A DNA stretch of 64,000 nucleotides, from assembly GCF_000189635.1 (NCBI RefSeq), contig NW_002476323.1, forward strand, positions 180,998-244,997, read 5' to 3'. The notes under the pieces were generated by a model. It was not told the origin of the DNA. It did no database searches and was given only the letters and a program-made list of their open reading frames with translations. The stretch is from Tetrahymena thermophila SB210. Taxonomy: Eukaryota > Ciliophora > Oligohymenophorea > Hymenostomatida > Tetrahymenidae. Below, in pieces: positions 1-12,708 of this stretch (the first letter of the stretch is position 1; every line of letters begins with the position of its first letter). A program made the translations under genes and the position numbers.

Positions 1-1126
1 ACTTCTAAAAGTCTCCTTTAAAAGTATATATTTCAAATTATTTAATATAGCACTTCACGTACAAATATCTGTCTGAACCAATCTTTATAACAAATAATAA
101 ATATAATATTTTTATTAAAAGATAATGTAATTTACCATGAACGAAAATAGATATCTATTAGCTGAAATTGAACCTTACACTGGAATTCCAACATTTTTTT
201 GTTAATTATAAATAAATGGTGGGCTTTTTGGAAGGCTTCTATCCCATTCTAATTTAAACATATTTAATAAATACTTTATAATCAATTTATTTGTTTACAA
301 TATAGGACTTTGTCACATAATCCAAATACAATAGAGCTATTCTATTAGAAATTTTTTTATTATAATTCATATAAATTTAATAGTAAAAATTACTTCAATA
401 TAACTAACTGAGTATACTTATTTATCGCATCCATTAAATTAGGCACTGTAAGATGTATCTTAAAAATCTTTCACTTATGAAATGCAAAAAAACTTGATTT
501 TATTTATTTATTTATTTTAAAATTACTTACTTAAAATAGTCCCTTTTACATCCCCTATTATTATCTTTTTTTATAATTTATAAAAATTATTTTTATATTT
601 TTAAAATATTGATATTACTTTAGTGTTATCTGCTCTATTAAGAGAAGTTATATCCTGTAAGGTAAATATATTTATATTATCAATATTAATCTTGTTGTTA
701 ATAGCTTAAGCTTTAAATAATTTTTATGAACTCGGAGATTTTATTAATACTGCGAAGACCCCTTACTTTAGAATTTTTAAAAATTATTTTTTTAAAAGAT
801 GCATGCATAGTTTAATACAAGTTACTTCATAATCCATATTTTCTAGGAATAGGCACTCTCCATCAATCTTTTAGGAATCTAATCTTTTTCCTTCTTCTGC
901 TATTGAGTATACTAAAAAAAGACTAAAAACATGATTTTACAAAATCTTACAAAATCTAAATACAATTTAAATAGTTATCGTCTGATTTGAAACATGCTAC
1001 AAAGTTTTATGAATTAACTACTAAAACTTTACCACTGCTAGGCAAACCATTTTCATATAATTAGCATTTAAGTATATTTAAAATGCTAAAAGTTATTAAA
1101 GAAAGTTTAAAAAACTATGATTTCAT
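1..1126 (-). CDS. Secreted beta-propeller-like protein, N-terminal part (runs off left edge)
   Basis: Starts at the ATG at 1126 with a signal peptide (MKSQFFKLSLITFSILNILK, then Cys-Gln). Exons I can splice in frame: 1126-964, 911-826, 765-619, 564-531, 473-409, 341-299, 248-136 and 82-1 (open at the edge). Short strand-like segments repeat, including IIIGDVKGTIL, VFGLCDKVLYQWD and ANRYLFSFM, as in WD40/beta-propeller proteins; no catalytic motif was found. It is a paralogue of the next gene: exons 4-6 have identical lengths (34, 65, 43 nt), the same splice phases and matching residues (FNGC / LNGC, GLCDK / GLCKN, QWD / SWD). By comparison with that copy the missing part probably holds Cys-rich repeats and a membrane region. 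Family is uncertain; the propeller assignment is inference. Confidence 0.75.
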
Positions 1127-1857
1127 TTGATAAGTAATCTTTATAAATTATTAACCTTTTTTCCTTTTTTTAATTTTCTTTTATAAATAAAAAATTGATT
1201 ATGGATATTTATTTATTGGTGTTTCTTTGATAGAATATTTTATAAAAGCTTGAATTCCTAAATATTAATTAAATTACACTCTTTACCAGCATAATATTCA
1301 TTGGTATTAAATCATAATATTATGAACACAAAAGAAAAAACAAATTTAACAAATTTCAAATAAACTTAGAATCCCTTTTGATGAATATTAAAAAATACTA
1401 TTCAATTGTAAAAATTAGCAAAAAATATTTTTTTTATACAAAACTTAAATGAATTAAAAATAAAAATTAAAATTATTAGTTAAATAATTTTATAATCAGA
1501 TACTAAATTAATTAATTATTTGCAATTTCATATTTCATAATTTGAAAAAAATTAAACTCATCAAAATAAAAAACTCCAAATAGTTTAACCTTTAATAAAT
1601 AAAAATATGATTTTTTAATTTATAATTTTTAATAATTACCACAAAAAAATTTATTCTATTTTAACTTTTTTAAATTAAAAAAAACTATTATAAATTAAAT
1701 ATTTAAATTGATAAAATTAAGTTAAGGAAATGTTTTAATTATTTAAAGATTATAAAGTTAATTAAAATTTGAAAATTACTAAAAGTAACAATTAATATGA
1801 AATTTGATACAAAATTATTTTAAACAATAAAATTTATTAAGCTCAAAAAAAAAAAAA

Positions 1858-4800
1858 TCATTTATTATCAGTTTAAGTATTTAATAAAGTTTTAGCCTAC
1901 TTAAATGTTTTTTGTGATTTAAATATTTAAGGGTCTTTTTAATTATCAGAAGTGATATTTTTAGCTTATAATATTTTATTTTTATGAATTTTGAATGCAG
2001 TCATTTAAATTACAGATTTACTTAGAGTTTAGCTTGGTTTATAGTAAACAATCGACTCTAACAAGCTCTTACTTTAATTAGGTAAAATATTCATATTAGA
2101 TTCTTTTTAATCTAAAAGATCTTCTGATTCCTTATCTTGTTTTTTCATTTTTTACTTTATCTTTTATATTATTTTTGGAAATTACAGTACGAGACTTGCA
2201 ATTATAAAGAATGGTATTATAAATATTTGAACTAAGCATAATACCATAATAATTACACTGATAATATTTAAATTTTATTAATCGTTAGTATTAAGGTTGT
2301 TTAAATCTATTTTATACTCTATTTAGTAAGCCAGTATTAGATAACAAATAAAAATTATAACCCAAATCAAATTTTACAGAAAAAGCTCAATATTATTTAG
2401 GTTTAACTTACTTGGTCTTCTTATTAAAACAAAAAGACTTAGAAGAGACTAGAAAATGAGGCATAGTATTATTTAGAAGAAGCAGTTTTAAAAAGGAGCA
2501 ATTATACAAAGTGGGATAATTATCAATTCTACAAAATCATTTATAAATATAAAATTTCTTGTAAAAAATAGAAGTTTTATGTAATCTTAAAGGTAACTTT
2601 AAAAGATAATATCAGGTAACGCAAGATCTATTTCAGATTTTAATTTTTCTTAATCTTTTTTTGAGCTTGGATTTATTAAAATGCTATGATTCATTTCTAT
2701 TAATGTCTTGTATGATGAAACTTCTTCTCTTTATTTTTAAAGGAAAAACTTATTGATGAAATGTGCATAGAATGAAAATGATCCAATTGAGTAAATGAAT
2801 ACAAAGCAAAAAAAGATCGATTTTAAAATAACCATGGCAATATCACTATCTATTGCATTATATGCATAGGATAATATTTGCAAAGTTATAGAAAAAACAA
2901 AAACTATGCTAAGAAATTCATGGATTTATAGAGTTAACAAACCTATTAATTTGTTTAGAAGCTTTATAAAAGTTCCTTGCTTATTTTACTGAATATAAGC
3001 ATCGATAGGTAGGCATAAACCTTTATAGAGATTTTAGAACTCTATGTCTTTTTATCTCTACTTTTTAAATGCAATAATAGATATAAGCAGAAGTAATAGG
3101 TAGACAAATAAAACAGGTATCATTCCACCTGCATTATTAATTATGCTGGTCTTGATTTACTCTAATTTAAATTTACCGTCTTAAAGAGGTCCAGAATACT
3201 ATTCTTCGTTTTCATTTAAGAAGTATGGGAAAATATTTATTTTGTTTAATAATGCTATTGGAGTTGTTCCACTTATAGATTTTAGAAATTAGTATAAAAT
3301 TTAAGGAAAAGGAAAATTAATCAATAATAGAAAATTAATTTTTTAAAGCGTAAATAAGATTTTGAATATCATATTATTCTAAGAAACAAAGGACAATGCT
3401 ATTGAGCTTGTAGTAGAAACTGCTATAGAAATGTATGAACTTATACCAGAGTATTTAGAAACATCTTAAACTTTGCTGTCTGGAATGCCAGAAGGAATCA
3501 TATCTCGAGAGCACTTAGAAGTATTTTAATTAAAGCTAAAATATTGCTTGCATTGTAAACATGATTAAATTTTGTCAGGCATACAAGTTTCACAATTTTC
3601 AATACATTTTAATAGACAAACGTTTGAATAATTATTTTAATCTTCTTTGTAGCCACTTTTGCATTAACACATTCCTTGTTTGTCTAAATATCTATTTTAC
3701 GAATCGAAACACCCTAAACATTCTTAAGTAGTCTTATCGCATATTTTGCATTTTGGATTACTACATATTTAACATTAGCTCACTCCGTTTTCATAGTAAT
3801 TATCTATGCAACTACAGACATTATTGATCAAAAACCTTTGATATTTATTCTCGCAAGTTAAACATTAATTGCTCGATCCTCCAAAGCAAGTTTAGCAGCT
3901 GTAGTGGCATTTAACGCAATTTTAAGTGCTATCTTCATAATAGCCATCTTAACAGACACATTAACCCTTATTATTAAGTATCCTGTTTTAATTAGTATCA
4001 CATTAACAACTTTATTGCTAATATTTGTACTCTACAAACCCTTTATTACAGACACACTAAGAATTAGATAAATGCCTAAAGTTACTTTAACTACAAGATA
4101 AACAATTAGATATTGTATTTCCTCCAATGCAAGATTCACATGTCAAATTACATGTATCACATTATGCTACTCCTTTATCGTAGTAACCTTAAATACAATT
4201 GCAAATTCCATTTTGAAGTTATCTTTTTTTTTAAATATCACACAAATTACATTAATTGTTACTTGGTCCATAACAAGTTAAACAAGAATAATGACATTAT
4301 TAACACGAGCTAGTAATTGAAGTATTTTCTGTATAACCTGGACTGCATAAACATTTAGTTTAACTTATAACTCGATTATTACTAGCGTTACAAGTAAGAC
4401 AGTCATTTTCTGATCCTCCACTACATGTTTAGCAAGTAACATGGCATGGTTTGCAGTTATATGAGTTATCTTCATAAAATCCATCCATACACTTGCAGCT
4501 ATTATTTATATCAGGTTTTCTATATTTATTTGAATCACATGTTAAACACTATTAGGCTGATATTCCTTTACAAGTTAAACAAGTTAGATGACAAGACACA
4601 CACTTTTATTAAGAGTTTTCTGTAAATTGAGCTACACAGTTACAAGTTTTATTAGAATTATCAAGCTCCCTATGGCCAGTATTTAAGTCACATGATTTAC
4701 AAGAGTTTATTTTTTCATCTGTGCAGGTTAAGCAAGTAGGATGACAAGGTTTACATATTAATGTATGATCATCATAAAATCCATCCAAGCAAGAGCACAA

Positions 4801-7501
4801 TTAGTCTTAAGTAAAAGTATATCTATTATTAATTGAAGTAATACTGCTATTACATGCTAAGCATTTCAGTTATCCACTTGAAATTTAGCATCCATTGCAT
4901 TAAATCGGACAATTAATACAAGTATTACTTTTTGAGTCAAAATATTAATTATTATTACATTAAACGCACTATTATGTTATTTAACTATTCTCTTAGTAAG
5001 TTTTTGAGCAGTCACATGTTTTATTCGTAACATTTAATTCTCTATGATCAGTATTTAAGTCACAAGATTTACAAGAGTTTATTTTTTCATCTGTGCAGGT
5101 TAAGCAAGTAATATGACAAGGTTTGCAAGTTAATGTACCATCATCGTAAAATCTATCTTAGCAAGAGCACAATTAGTCTTAAGATAAAGTATATCTATTA
5201 TCAGTTAATGTTATACTGCTATTACATGCTAAGCATTTCAGCTATCCACTTTAAATTTAGCATCCATTGCATTAAATAGGACAATTAATACAAGCTTTAC
5301 TTGTTGAATCAAAATATTAATTTGCACTGCATTAAATACATTGTTTAGAGTTATTTTCATAATAGTTAGCTTAACAATCACAAGTTTGATTTGGAATATT
5401 TAGTAGCCTATGGTCATTAATTGAGTCGCAAGATTTACAAGAATTATTTTGATTATTTAAGCAAGTAAGGCAAGTCGCATCACAAGATTTGCAAATCAAA
5501 GTACCATCATCATAAAATCTATCCTAGCATGAACATAATTTGCTTTATGTGTAATCTAACCTCTTGCTAGATGGATCTATACTATTAGAGCATGCTAAAC
5601 ACTCTATCTATCCATTAGAAATTTAACATCCGTTACATTAAATAGGACAACTGATACATTAACCTTTTAATGTATCTAAATAATAATTATTTATACATAC
5701 ACAATCTCCACTAGCATTTAGCATGAAATTATTTGTTGTATCACATTCTTTACATTTATATGGTGGTCCAGTATCTTAACATGATGTACATCCTGGATTG
5801 CAAATTAAGGGTACGAAACTAATTTCTTTAATTATATTTGAACTTTATGTTTTTATTTAATAGAAATAACTTACTTTAAATAGAATATTAATTCTTATTA
5901 CTTACATTATTACAATTGACTATAAAGTCTAAACTATCCTAATAAATAAATATATTTATTATTTTATGGTTATATTATTTTTACTGATTAATGTTTAAGA
6001 AAATAATTTAAAAATGTTTATTTTTTTAGTTATTTTTTAAAATTAACATTTTTAATTAATAATTTATTTTAGAATTTTGTTAATCGTTTAGTCATTTAAA
6101 CTATAAAATCTATTTGACAAATAAAGAATAGCAAGATATTGATTTACTGAAAATATGCTAGAAATCATAGGAGCGCATTTGACAACTGATGTCAAAGTAT
6201 CAGACTTAGTTAATTGTTTGTATCTATACACTAAATTAAATAAAATTGAAAAGTAAAATTGAAAAGAATAATTTAATATTACATTTTATATTAATAGTTG
6301 TTTTCCAGTATATCAAATTTTACTATTATCTAAAATAAGTAATTTAAGCTTAAGATGAAAGTGAAACTGAGGTGATAGAACTATCTACAGAAAATGCATT
6401 AGAGTTTAGTTAGTAGGCTTATATAGAATTAGAAATTATTCCTACCATAAATCTTCTATTTACTCCTATCTATAATCGATTTATAAAATTATTATATTTA
6501 AATAAAAATTTTACTCCAAATGAAAATAGAAAATTAATATCTCCATCTTTTAAGGCCACACCAAATGTAGTTTATGGTGAGAAAATTTTAGAAGTTCCAG
6601 ATATACTAAATACCGTTTTATCCCAACCTAAAAGTAAATGTTTATAATTCAAACTTTTTCAAATTTAAACTTACTTATAAGAATATTTTTACAAAGCCCT
6701 ACTATATTGTTATCCTACTATAAAATAATAAGAAGTTAGAATATTTAAAAATTATTAAACTAATTATACTAGAATATAACTCACAGAAAAAGTTTGATCA
6801 GTACAGCCATTAAGCTACCAATGAAATGTATTATCAAAAAAATCAATAACTTTTAATTAATTAATAATATCAAATATTTATTGATTAAAAATTGTAATAC
6901 TTTCAATAGCTCCATCTTCATATCCCAAAATAACCTTAAATATATTTGATTAAATCATTTTTAAATAATTCTAATGAATAAATAATTTTACTTTTGTTCC
7001 TTCAGCAGTATTAACTGAGGTAACTTATTTAGAAAAAATATATTTGTTAGAAAAAGATAAAGGATTTTGTTTATAATCTAAATAGTAGAGCGCAGTTTAA
7101 GTAAGCATTACAAATGTGCCTTGCTATATTTATTTGAAAGGATATATAATATTAAAATATATCTTTCAAACAAATTACTAATTAGTCTATACTTGTAAGA
7201 TTAGTGCAAATTGAATCTATTTAGTAGGCTTTAATGATTGTTGGATCACTTAAGGAATATACTTAGATTGTTTGATAAAAAGTATTTCTATAAAAAAGAT
7301 TGTTTTTATATTTAATTGATTACTGCTTAAGTAATAAGTGTTATTAGGATAAGCATGGCTTGCTGCAAACATAGATGAATTAATAACTAAAATTTGAGTA
7401 CTTAAATCAGAATCATCATATTTAACACTCTGCGCTACTATAACTGCTTTAAAAAGTGCTAATAAAGCAATATATATAAAAGATTATTATTGAATTATCA
7501 T
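1858..7501 (-). CDS. Signal-peptide, propeller-like, Cys-rich multi-pass membrane protein (~1,690 aa)
   Basis: Begins MIIQQQSFIYIALLALFKAV (signal peptide). Exons: 7501-7324, 7261-7179, 7123-6992, 6934-6901, 6849-6785, 6717-6675, 6627-6283, 6230 to about 6080, 5938-5875 and one 3,968-nt exon 5825-1858 ending in TGA; the acceptor and donor around 5.94-6.08 kb are unresolved. The first ~450 residues match the neighbouring secreted paralogue. The long exon then encodes many CxxC repeats of the growth-factor-receptor/furin-like type (about 50-residue units, DDxTLxCKPCHxTCLTC and relatives), followed by a C-terminal region with several hydrophobic membrane spans (FVYLLLLLISIIAF, LIIIPLCIIAPF, IIMVLCLVQIFIIPFF) and a charged tail. 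The fold matches the large ciliate surface proteins with Cys repeats. Ligand and function are unknown; surface reception or adhesion is a guess. Confidence 0.85.
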
Positions 7502-8699
7502 TATATAAGTAAGTATTCTTTGCTTAATTTTATATTTTTGCAAAGTTTTTGAATAATTACTTTTATTAATTTTTTTATCAAAACTTTACAGAATAATCCT
7601 AAATACAATTTGTATCTTAGAATGTAATATCAATTTTATTACTAATTAAATAATAGGAGAATTATATTGAAAAAATAATAAAATGTAACATAATTTTTAT
7701 TTAGAGTCAAATTATTTTTAAGCATTTATTTTATGCTTACAAAATTAAACAAAAGCAAATACCATTTGATACTTATCAAAAATTGATAATAATTAGGTGG
7801 AATTTTTAAATTAAATTTTGTCTATTTTGAAAAATTTATTTTTGTATAGATTTTGGTGTAAACATTTTCAAAATAGGTTAAAATTAAATAGTATTTTTAA
7901 CAAATAATAACATTTTTTGTGATATCATTTCAAAGAATTATTTTTAAGGCTGCAATAGATTATGTATTTAAAGATACTATTATTTTTTTGAAAATTAGTT
8001 GATTTAATTATGAATTTACTATCTTATTTATGGTAAAAATTGCATATAAATAAACATTTAGAGTGTATGGTAAAATATATAGTTAAGTCTTTATGATTAT
8101 TTGATTCACGATTAAAGTAACACTTATATTTAAATTATATTAATGATTGAATTTTTATATAAATTTCTTTTATAATCTTTAAATAAGTAAAATTCTTATA
8201 ACAAAGGTGTTTGCTTTTTAAAATAGCTATTATTAATATATTATTAATTGTAAAAAAGTTATTGATTCAATTTTTAGCTCAAATACATTTCATCACATTT
8301 ATTGTTATTAACTTCAAAATTGAAGTTTTTTTCACTCTTTAATATATTTTCATGATATTTTAAATTGAAAAAATATTTTAAAAGGTTAAATAAATAATAT
8401 TAGGGTACTCATTAGCTATAAAATGTCATTGAAAATAATATAATTAAAAGAGGATTCTTATTTTAAACTTCAAAAAATAGATAAAAGATTTAAAATTTAA
8501 GTAAAATCACATTACTTTATAAAAATATTAATGAAATTTTCTTTTTTTGTAGATAAAAATTTTAAATAAACTAAAAAAATAATTTTCCTTATAAAATAAA
8601 CCATTATTTAAACATCATAAAAAAAAGTTCTTTGTAAAGATGATATAATTACAATATTTTTTTTATTCACCTTAGAAAAGATAATTAAATACTCTAAAG

Positions 8700-8754
8700 A
8701 TATCAATTAAAATTAGTTTTTCCAATCTTTAAAAAAACTAAGATTAATTGATAT
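8700..8754. repeat. Imperfect inverted repeat (22-nt arms, 11-nt loop)
   Basis: Arms 8700-8721 and 8733-8754 pair at 20 of 22 positions, around the shared core ATATCAATTA. It lies in the long noncoding stretch with no gene on it. It may be a structured RNA, a relic of a mobile element, or chance in A/T-rich DNA. Confidence 0.6.
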
Positions 8755-9134
8755 ATTTAAACATTATTCATTAGTAATAATTTTTTTTGATAATCTTAAA
8801 TTTTTATTGATTTTTTTTATAATAAAAAATATTTTAATTCTTGGAAAGAGAAAAAGAATTTAAATTCTTTATATATATTAAATTTTAAACTTAATATTAA
8901 TATTAATTTATATCATCCTATTTTAATATAAAGAAATATTGAAAGTTATTGAATAAAGAGATAAACTGGATATTATCATTATTTAATCAATTTAAAATGA
9001 TTTTTATTTTTATTTTTTAGTTTAACTAAATTATGTCTTTTGTTTAATATTAAAAGTTACATATTAATTTTAATTAAAAATTAATTTATATAAAATTTAA
9101 AAAGAAGTTTGTTCAAAAATATTTATTTTATGTA

Positions 9135-9161
9135 AACTACGAGAACTACGAGAACTATAAG
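9135..9161 (+). repeat. Three tandem copies of a 9-bp unit
   Basis: AACTACGAG occurs twice and is followed by the variant AACTATAAG. The unit is GC-richer than its surroundings and lies about 670 bases upstream of the next plus-strand gene. Confidence 0.8.
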
Positions 9162-9833
9162 ACCTAAATGTAATTCTAAAATAATTTTGACTATAAAAAA
9201 TTTAATTCATTAAATTTAATAATTTTGATTAAATTTACAAGTTTGAAATTCAAAATATTGTTTAATATTATTTTAATTAATTGATTTTTAGAAGTGTTAA
9301 ATGTGATTTTTAAATATTTTACAAATAAAAATATAAATAGTTTGAAGAAGATTTAATTTTGTTTTGAAATCATAATAATGTTTTTTATAAAAAATTTATT
9401 TTAATGAAAGATATCAAAAGATATATCAGATTAAAAGATTTATTTGTAATGACAAATCGCCTAAAAATTTGATTGATTGAAGGGCAATAAATATTAAATA
9501 AAAATGGGAGAAAGACAATCAAAAATAAATAAATAAAAGAAAGAAATTAAATGTTAAAACAAATAAATAAGATATAGTTGAATAATATAGCATTAGACTC
9601 GCTAAGTATCATCATTATTTATATGTAAAATATTGATAAATCATAGTATTTTCTAAGTTTTCATTGAAATTATGAATGATTAGAATGAGGGAGGAAATAA
9701 ATAAATATTTGATACTGTTTGAAAGAAAAAAGAGAAGAAAGATAGATAAATAAATAGAGAGAAGTAATTAATTAGTTAATAAATTAATTGGAAGAAGTAT
9801 TAAAAATAGATATACATACATAGTTATAAGAAA

Positions 9834-10795
9834 ATGGGATTTGAAACTGTTGTTCCTGCTCCTCCTACAAGAGATGATGAACTTAGAATGATCAAGGCTA
9901 CTGAAGAATAATTTTTACAATAGCCCAGATATAAATTATACATGAATGAAGCTCATCGTATTGCTAAGATGAACCATGGTGATCGTCACAATAACATTAG
10001 AGCTCATTTCTGGAGTAATTTCGCTTTAGGCTTACTCATTACTGGTCCTATTTTCATTATTCCTTTCGGTAAAGCATTCAGAAATTTGAGATCAGGTGTA
10101 CCATACTACTTCAGGTAAACGAAATTTCCAAATTTTTGACTTAAACCTGCTATACTTTAATAAATCTTCTCTAGGAATAGAAATTGAGTTCTAAAACATA
10201 TTTATTTTTAATGCATCTAGATAAATAAAAATTGCAAAAATTAAAATTTAAATAAGCAAAGCTTGAATAAACTTAAATAGGATAGACTTTTAATATCATT
10301 TTTAGCACGAAATCGTTTAGTTAATAATGAAAGGATGTATAAATAATCTTAAAAAATAATTGTTTAATTTCAAAATATTTATCAAGTTCATCAAAATTTA
10401 AAATAAATGATTCATTAGCAAAGAAACAAACTTATGGCATAATGATTAAATTATAAAGATATAGCTAAAAATATAATTATATGGTATAAGCTATTATAAA
10501 ATCAAGAATAAATAAAATTGTTAGTACTGATTATGTGCAAACAAAAGACAATTTTCTGTTAATTAACACTATAAAACATTTTCTTTTAAAAATAAATAGA
10601 CCCAAGTACGTCTTTACCTAGAAAAACTAATACAACCAAGATAGAAATTGGGGTGCTATGAAGAAATAAATTCCTCTTTGGTTAGGTCTCTCAACTGCCT
10701 ATGCCTACTGGTTCACTGACTTCTCTATTAATGATGATGAATGGCTTGAAAAGGGTAAGGTTATCTATCCTCACCAAACTATTAAGGTTCTCTGA
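9834..10795 (+). CDS. Small membrane protein of unknown function (158 aa)
   Basis: Two exons, 9834-10114 and 10600-10795, joined in frame across a long 485-nt intron, give 158 residues from MGFETVVPAPPTRDDELRM to the ending HQTIKVL. Codon use is clean and the G+C content is clearly above the flanks, as in a well-expressed gene. There is one strong membrane segment (about residues 60-78, NFALGLLITGPIFIIPF) and a weaker one near 118-130 (LWLGLSTAYAYWF), each followed by basic and aromatic residues. There is no signal peptide. The size and layout resemble lineage-specific accessory subunits of ciliate respiratory or ATP-synthase complexes, but I do not recognise the sequence, so that is only a suggestion. 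Confidence 0.85.
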
Positions 10796-11378
10796 GCAAT
10801 CTAAAATTTAATTTTTAGTAAGAAAGATAGATAATAATTACAAAATATCAGCAGCTAGCTTAATATGATGATAAAAAAGATAGCTTTTTGCATAAAGATT
10901 TAAATAAAGTTAATTGCAAAAATGTATTATTTTCATCAATATATATATGGTAATTGACCTTTAATTCTCATGCACTCTAATTAAAATATCCTTCGTTCCT
11001 ATTAATCTACCTACCTTCCTTAAATACATACATACTTACTTACTTATTTCATTCAATACTTTAAATAAATGAATATTTAATTTTAAATTCTCTAACAAAC
11101 ATTTAAAAACTTAAATATTTTCTAAAATTGAAAATACAAAAAATTTGTAAAGAGTAAAATAAATAAATGAAATCTCAAAATATTTTTAAAAATTTTTAAA
11201 TTAGTTTAAAATTATTAATTTTAGATTGTTTTAATCATATTATTTGAATAATTATCTCATCTAAAAATAAAATATTTAACTAAAAAGAATTTGTTTTGCT
11301 ACTTAAAGTTTATTTACAACAAAAAAACAAACAAACTGAAACATAAATTTTTTCTTTTTTATATTTATATTTCATTAT
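10796..11378. other. Convergent intergenic region
   Basis: 3' flank shared by the small membrane-protein gene (plus) and the URI gene (minus). Very A/T-rich, with a short ACTT run near 11031. No gene seen. Confidence 0.6.
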
Positions 11379-12708
11379 TCATTTTTTTTATTCCATCATT
11401 CTTTGTTTGAATTTTGATATCTTTTTTGGTTGTTCTTACTCTTCTTCCTCTTCCTCTTCATCGAATTCATGTTTAACTTTTTTTTTAGAAGTCTTTGAGT
11501 TATCTTCTTTTTAAGGCTTAATCTTATCCATTATGTTTTCTTTAATAACTGGCTTCTATTGCTCTTCTTCTTCTTCTTTACCCAATTCTTTAGCTCTTTA
11601 ATCTAATTTAGCTATTCTATCCTTTATTTATTGATCTTTTTGTTTAAGCAAATCTTCAGGTTTCTATTCATTTGTAGGCTCAAATATTACTTTTTCTGAC
11701 TCCCCAAATTACTTTAATAAAACATTTATATGTTAAATATAAAATATTAAAAAAGTAAAAGTAAATTAAATAAATAAATAAATATTTTTTATTAAATTAT
11801 TACGACACTCTTTCTCTTTTCTTAGGAGTTGCTTGATTATTTCTTCAAATTTGATTTTTAAGTAGGTGTTGAAGATGATTTAATTTAAATTTTTTCTTGC
11901 TCTTCATTTTCTTCAATCTCCACATCATCTTAATCTTCTTCTAACTCTTCATCACTAACATAATCCTCCATTTTAAAATTTGACTTATTCATCAATTATA
12001 ATATATGTGATAAGCTACTTGTTGAGTTTGTTGTTTATTTATTGCTATTTTCTTGAGAATTATTTTCAGATTACTTTACGATTTATTCTTACTTTTTATC
12101 TTCCTATTATATTTCTTATGTAATTTTCTTAGTAGTACTTTGTTATTACTCTACTTTAGGTTTTATAGGTTTATCTTTAGTTTCCTAAACCTCCTCAATA
12201 GGTTCTTTTATTTCAAGAATTCTACTTTTATCCTACTTCTTTTTTTACTCTTTTAATTCATCCAAATTTTTTTGATATACTTTTTAAATAACAAATGGTT
12301 TAATTAATTAAGCACAGTGGATCATACAAAATTGTTCATACCTTTAATTCTACGTTCTGCAATATCTCTCGCTTAAAAACTAGTTCTTTCTACAAAATAA
12401 TCATTTCCCAAATGTACCATAATCTAAGATATAATCGAATATAAATATTATAAATGCTTCATTAATTAACATTTTTACCTCATTTGTATGATAAATTTTA
12501 GCTGGTACAAAGCAAACAGAGTTTAATTTTTACTTTTATATTTATGTATTAATATTAATAAATAGTATTAAGATTCATTTTAAATAAAATTTACTAATCC
12601 ATAATCATTTAATTTCTTAGGAAGCTCATCTAGTCTTTTTTGAAGCTATTTAAGTTCTTAGATGCACTTTTCTTAGTGCTTTGTTACTTCTTCATAAGTA
12701 GAAAACAT
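11379..12708 (-). CDS. URI1: Unconventional prefoldin RPB5 interactor (URI)-like protein (352 aa)
   Basis: URI is an alpha-type prefoldin that works with R2TP/HSP90 and binds the RPB5 subunit in RNA polymerase assembly. Five exons (12708-12595, 12532-12479, 12423-12342, 12279-11804, 11711-11379) splice in frame to 352 residues. The prefoldin head is plain: an N-terminal helix (EEVTKHQEKCIQELKQLQKR), the strand pair CFVPAKIYHTNEIMVHLGND followed by YFVERT, and the return helix AERRIKVYQKNLDELKEQ. The HTNE...LG-YFVE pattern is typical of URI. The rest is acidic and Lys/Gln-rich, and near the C-terminus has KKISKFKQRMM, resembling the family's basic SKFK box. It is shorter than human URI, mostly in the disordered part. 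All introns are 55-92 nt. Confidence 0.9.

Larger units (their letters stand above)
7502..9833. other. Long A/T-rich divergent intergenic region
   Basis: Lies between the start of the Cys-rich gene on the minus strand and the start of a small membrane-protein gene on the plus strand, so it should hold both promoters. I see no convincing coding exon. It contains an imperfect hairpin (8700-8754) and a 9-bp triplicate (9135-9161). The last ~350 bases before 9834 are purine-rich and look like a 5' leader. Confidence 0.5.

Noticed and set aside
560-934. Plus-strand open frame with a hydrophobic segment (NIFILSILILLLIA) ending in TGA
   Set aside because: It is antisense to the spliced secreted-protein gene, whose minus-strand reading is supported by intron phases and by the paralogue.
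1-1126. Assignment of the left-edge gene to the VID27 or another named WD40 family
   Set aside because: The strand-like pattern and QWD residues were suggestive, but the signal peptide and the paralogue with Cys repeats do not fit VID27, so only a generic propeller-like label is given.
2450-3580. Long plus-strand open frame that reads like a protein
   Set aside because: Antisense of the Cys-rich membrane-protein exon; it is broken by a TGA near 2989, whereas the minus strand is open for the whole 3,968-nt exon.
4113-4313. Plus-strand ORF of 66 codons
   Set aside because: Antisense shadow of the Cys repeats.
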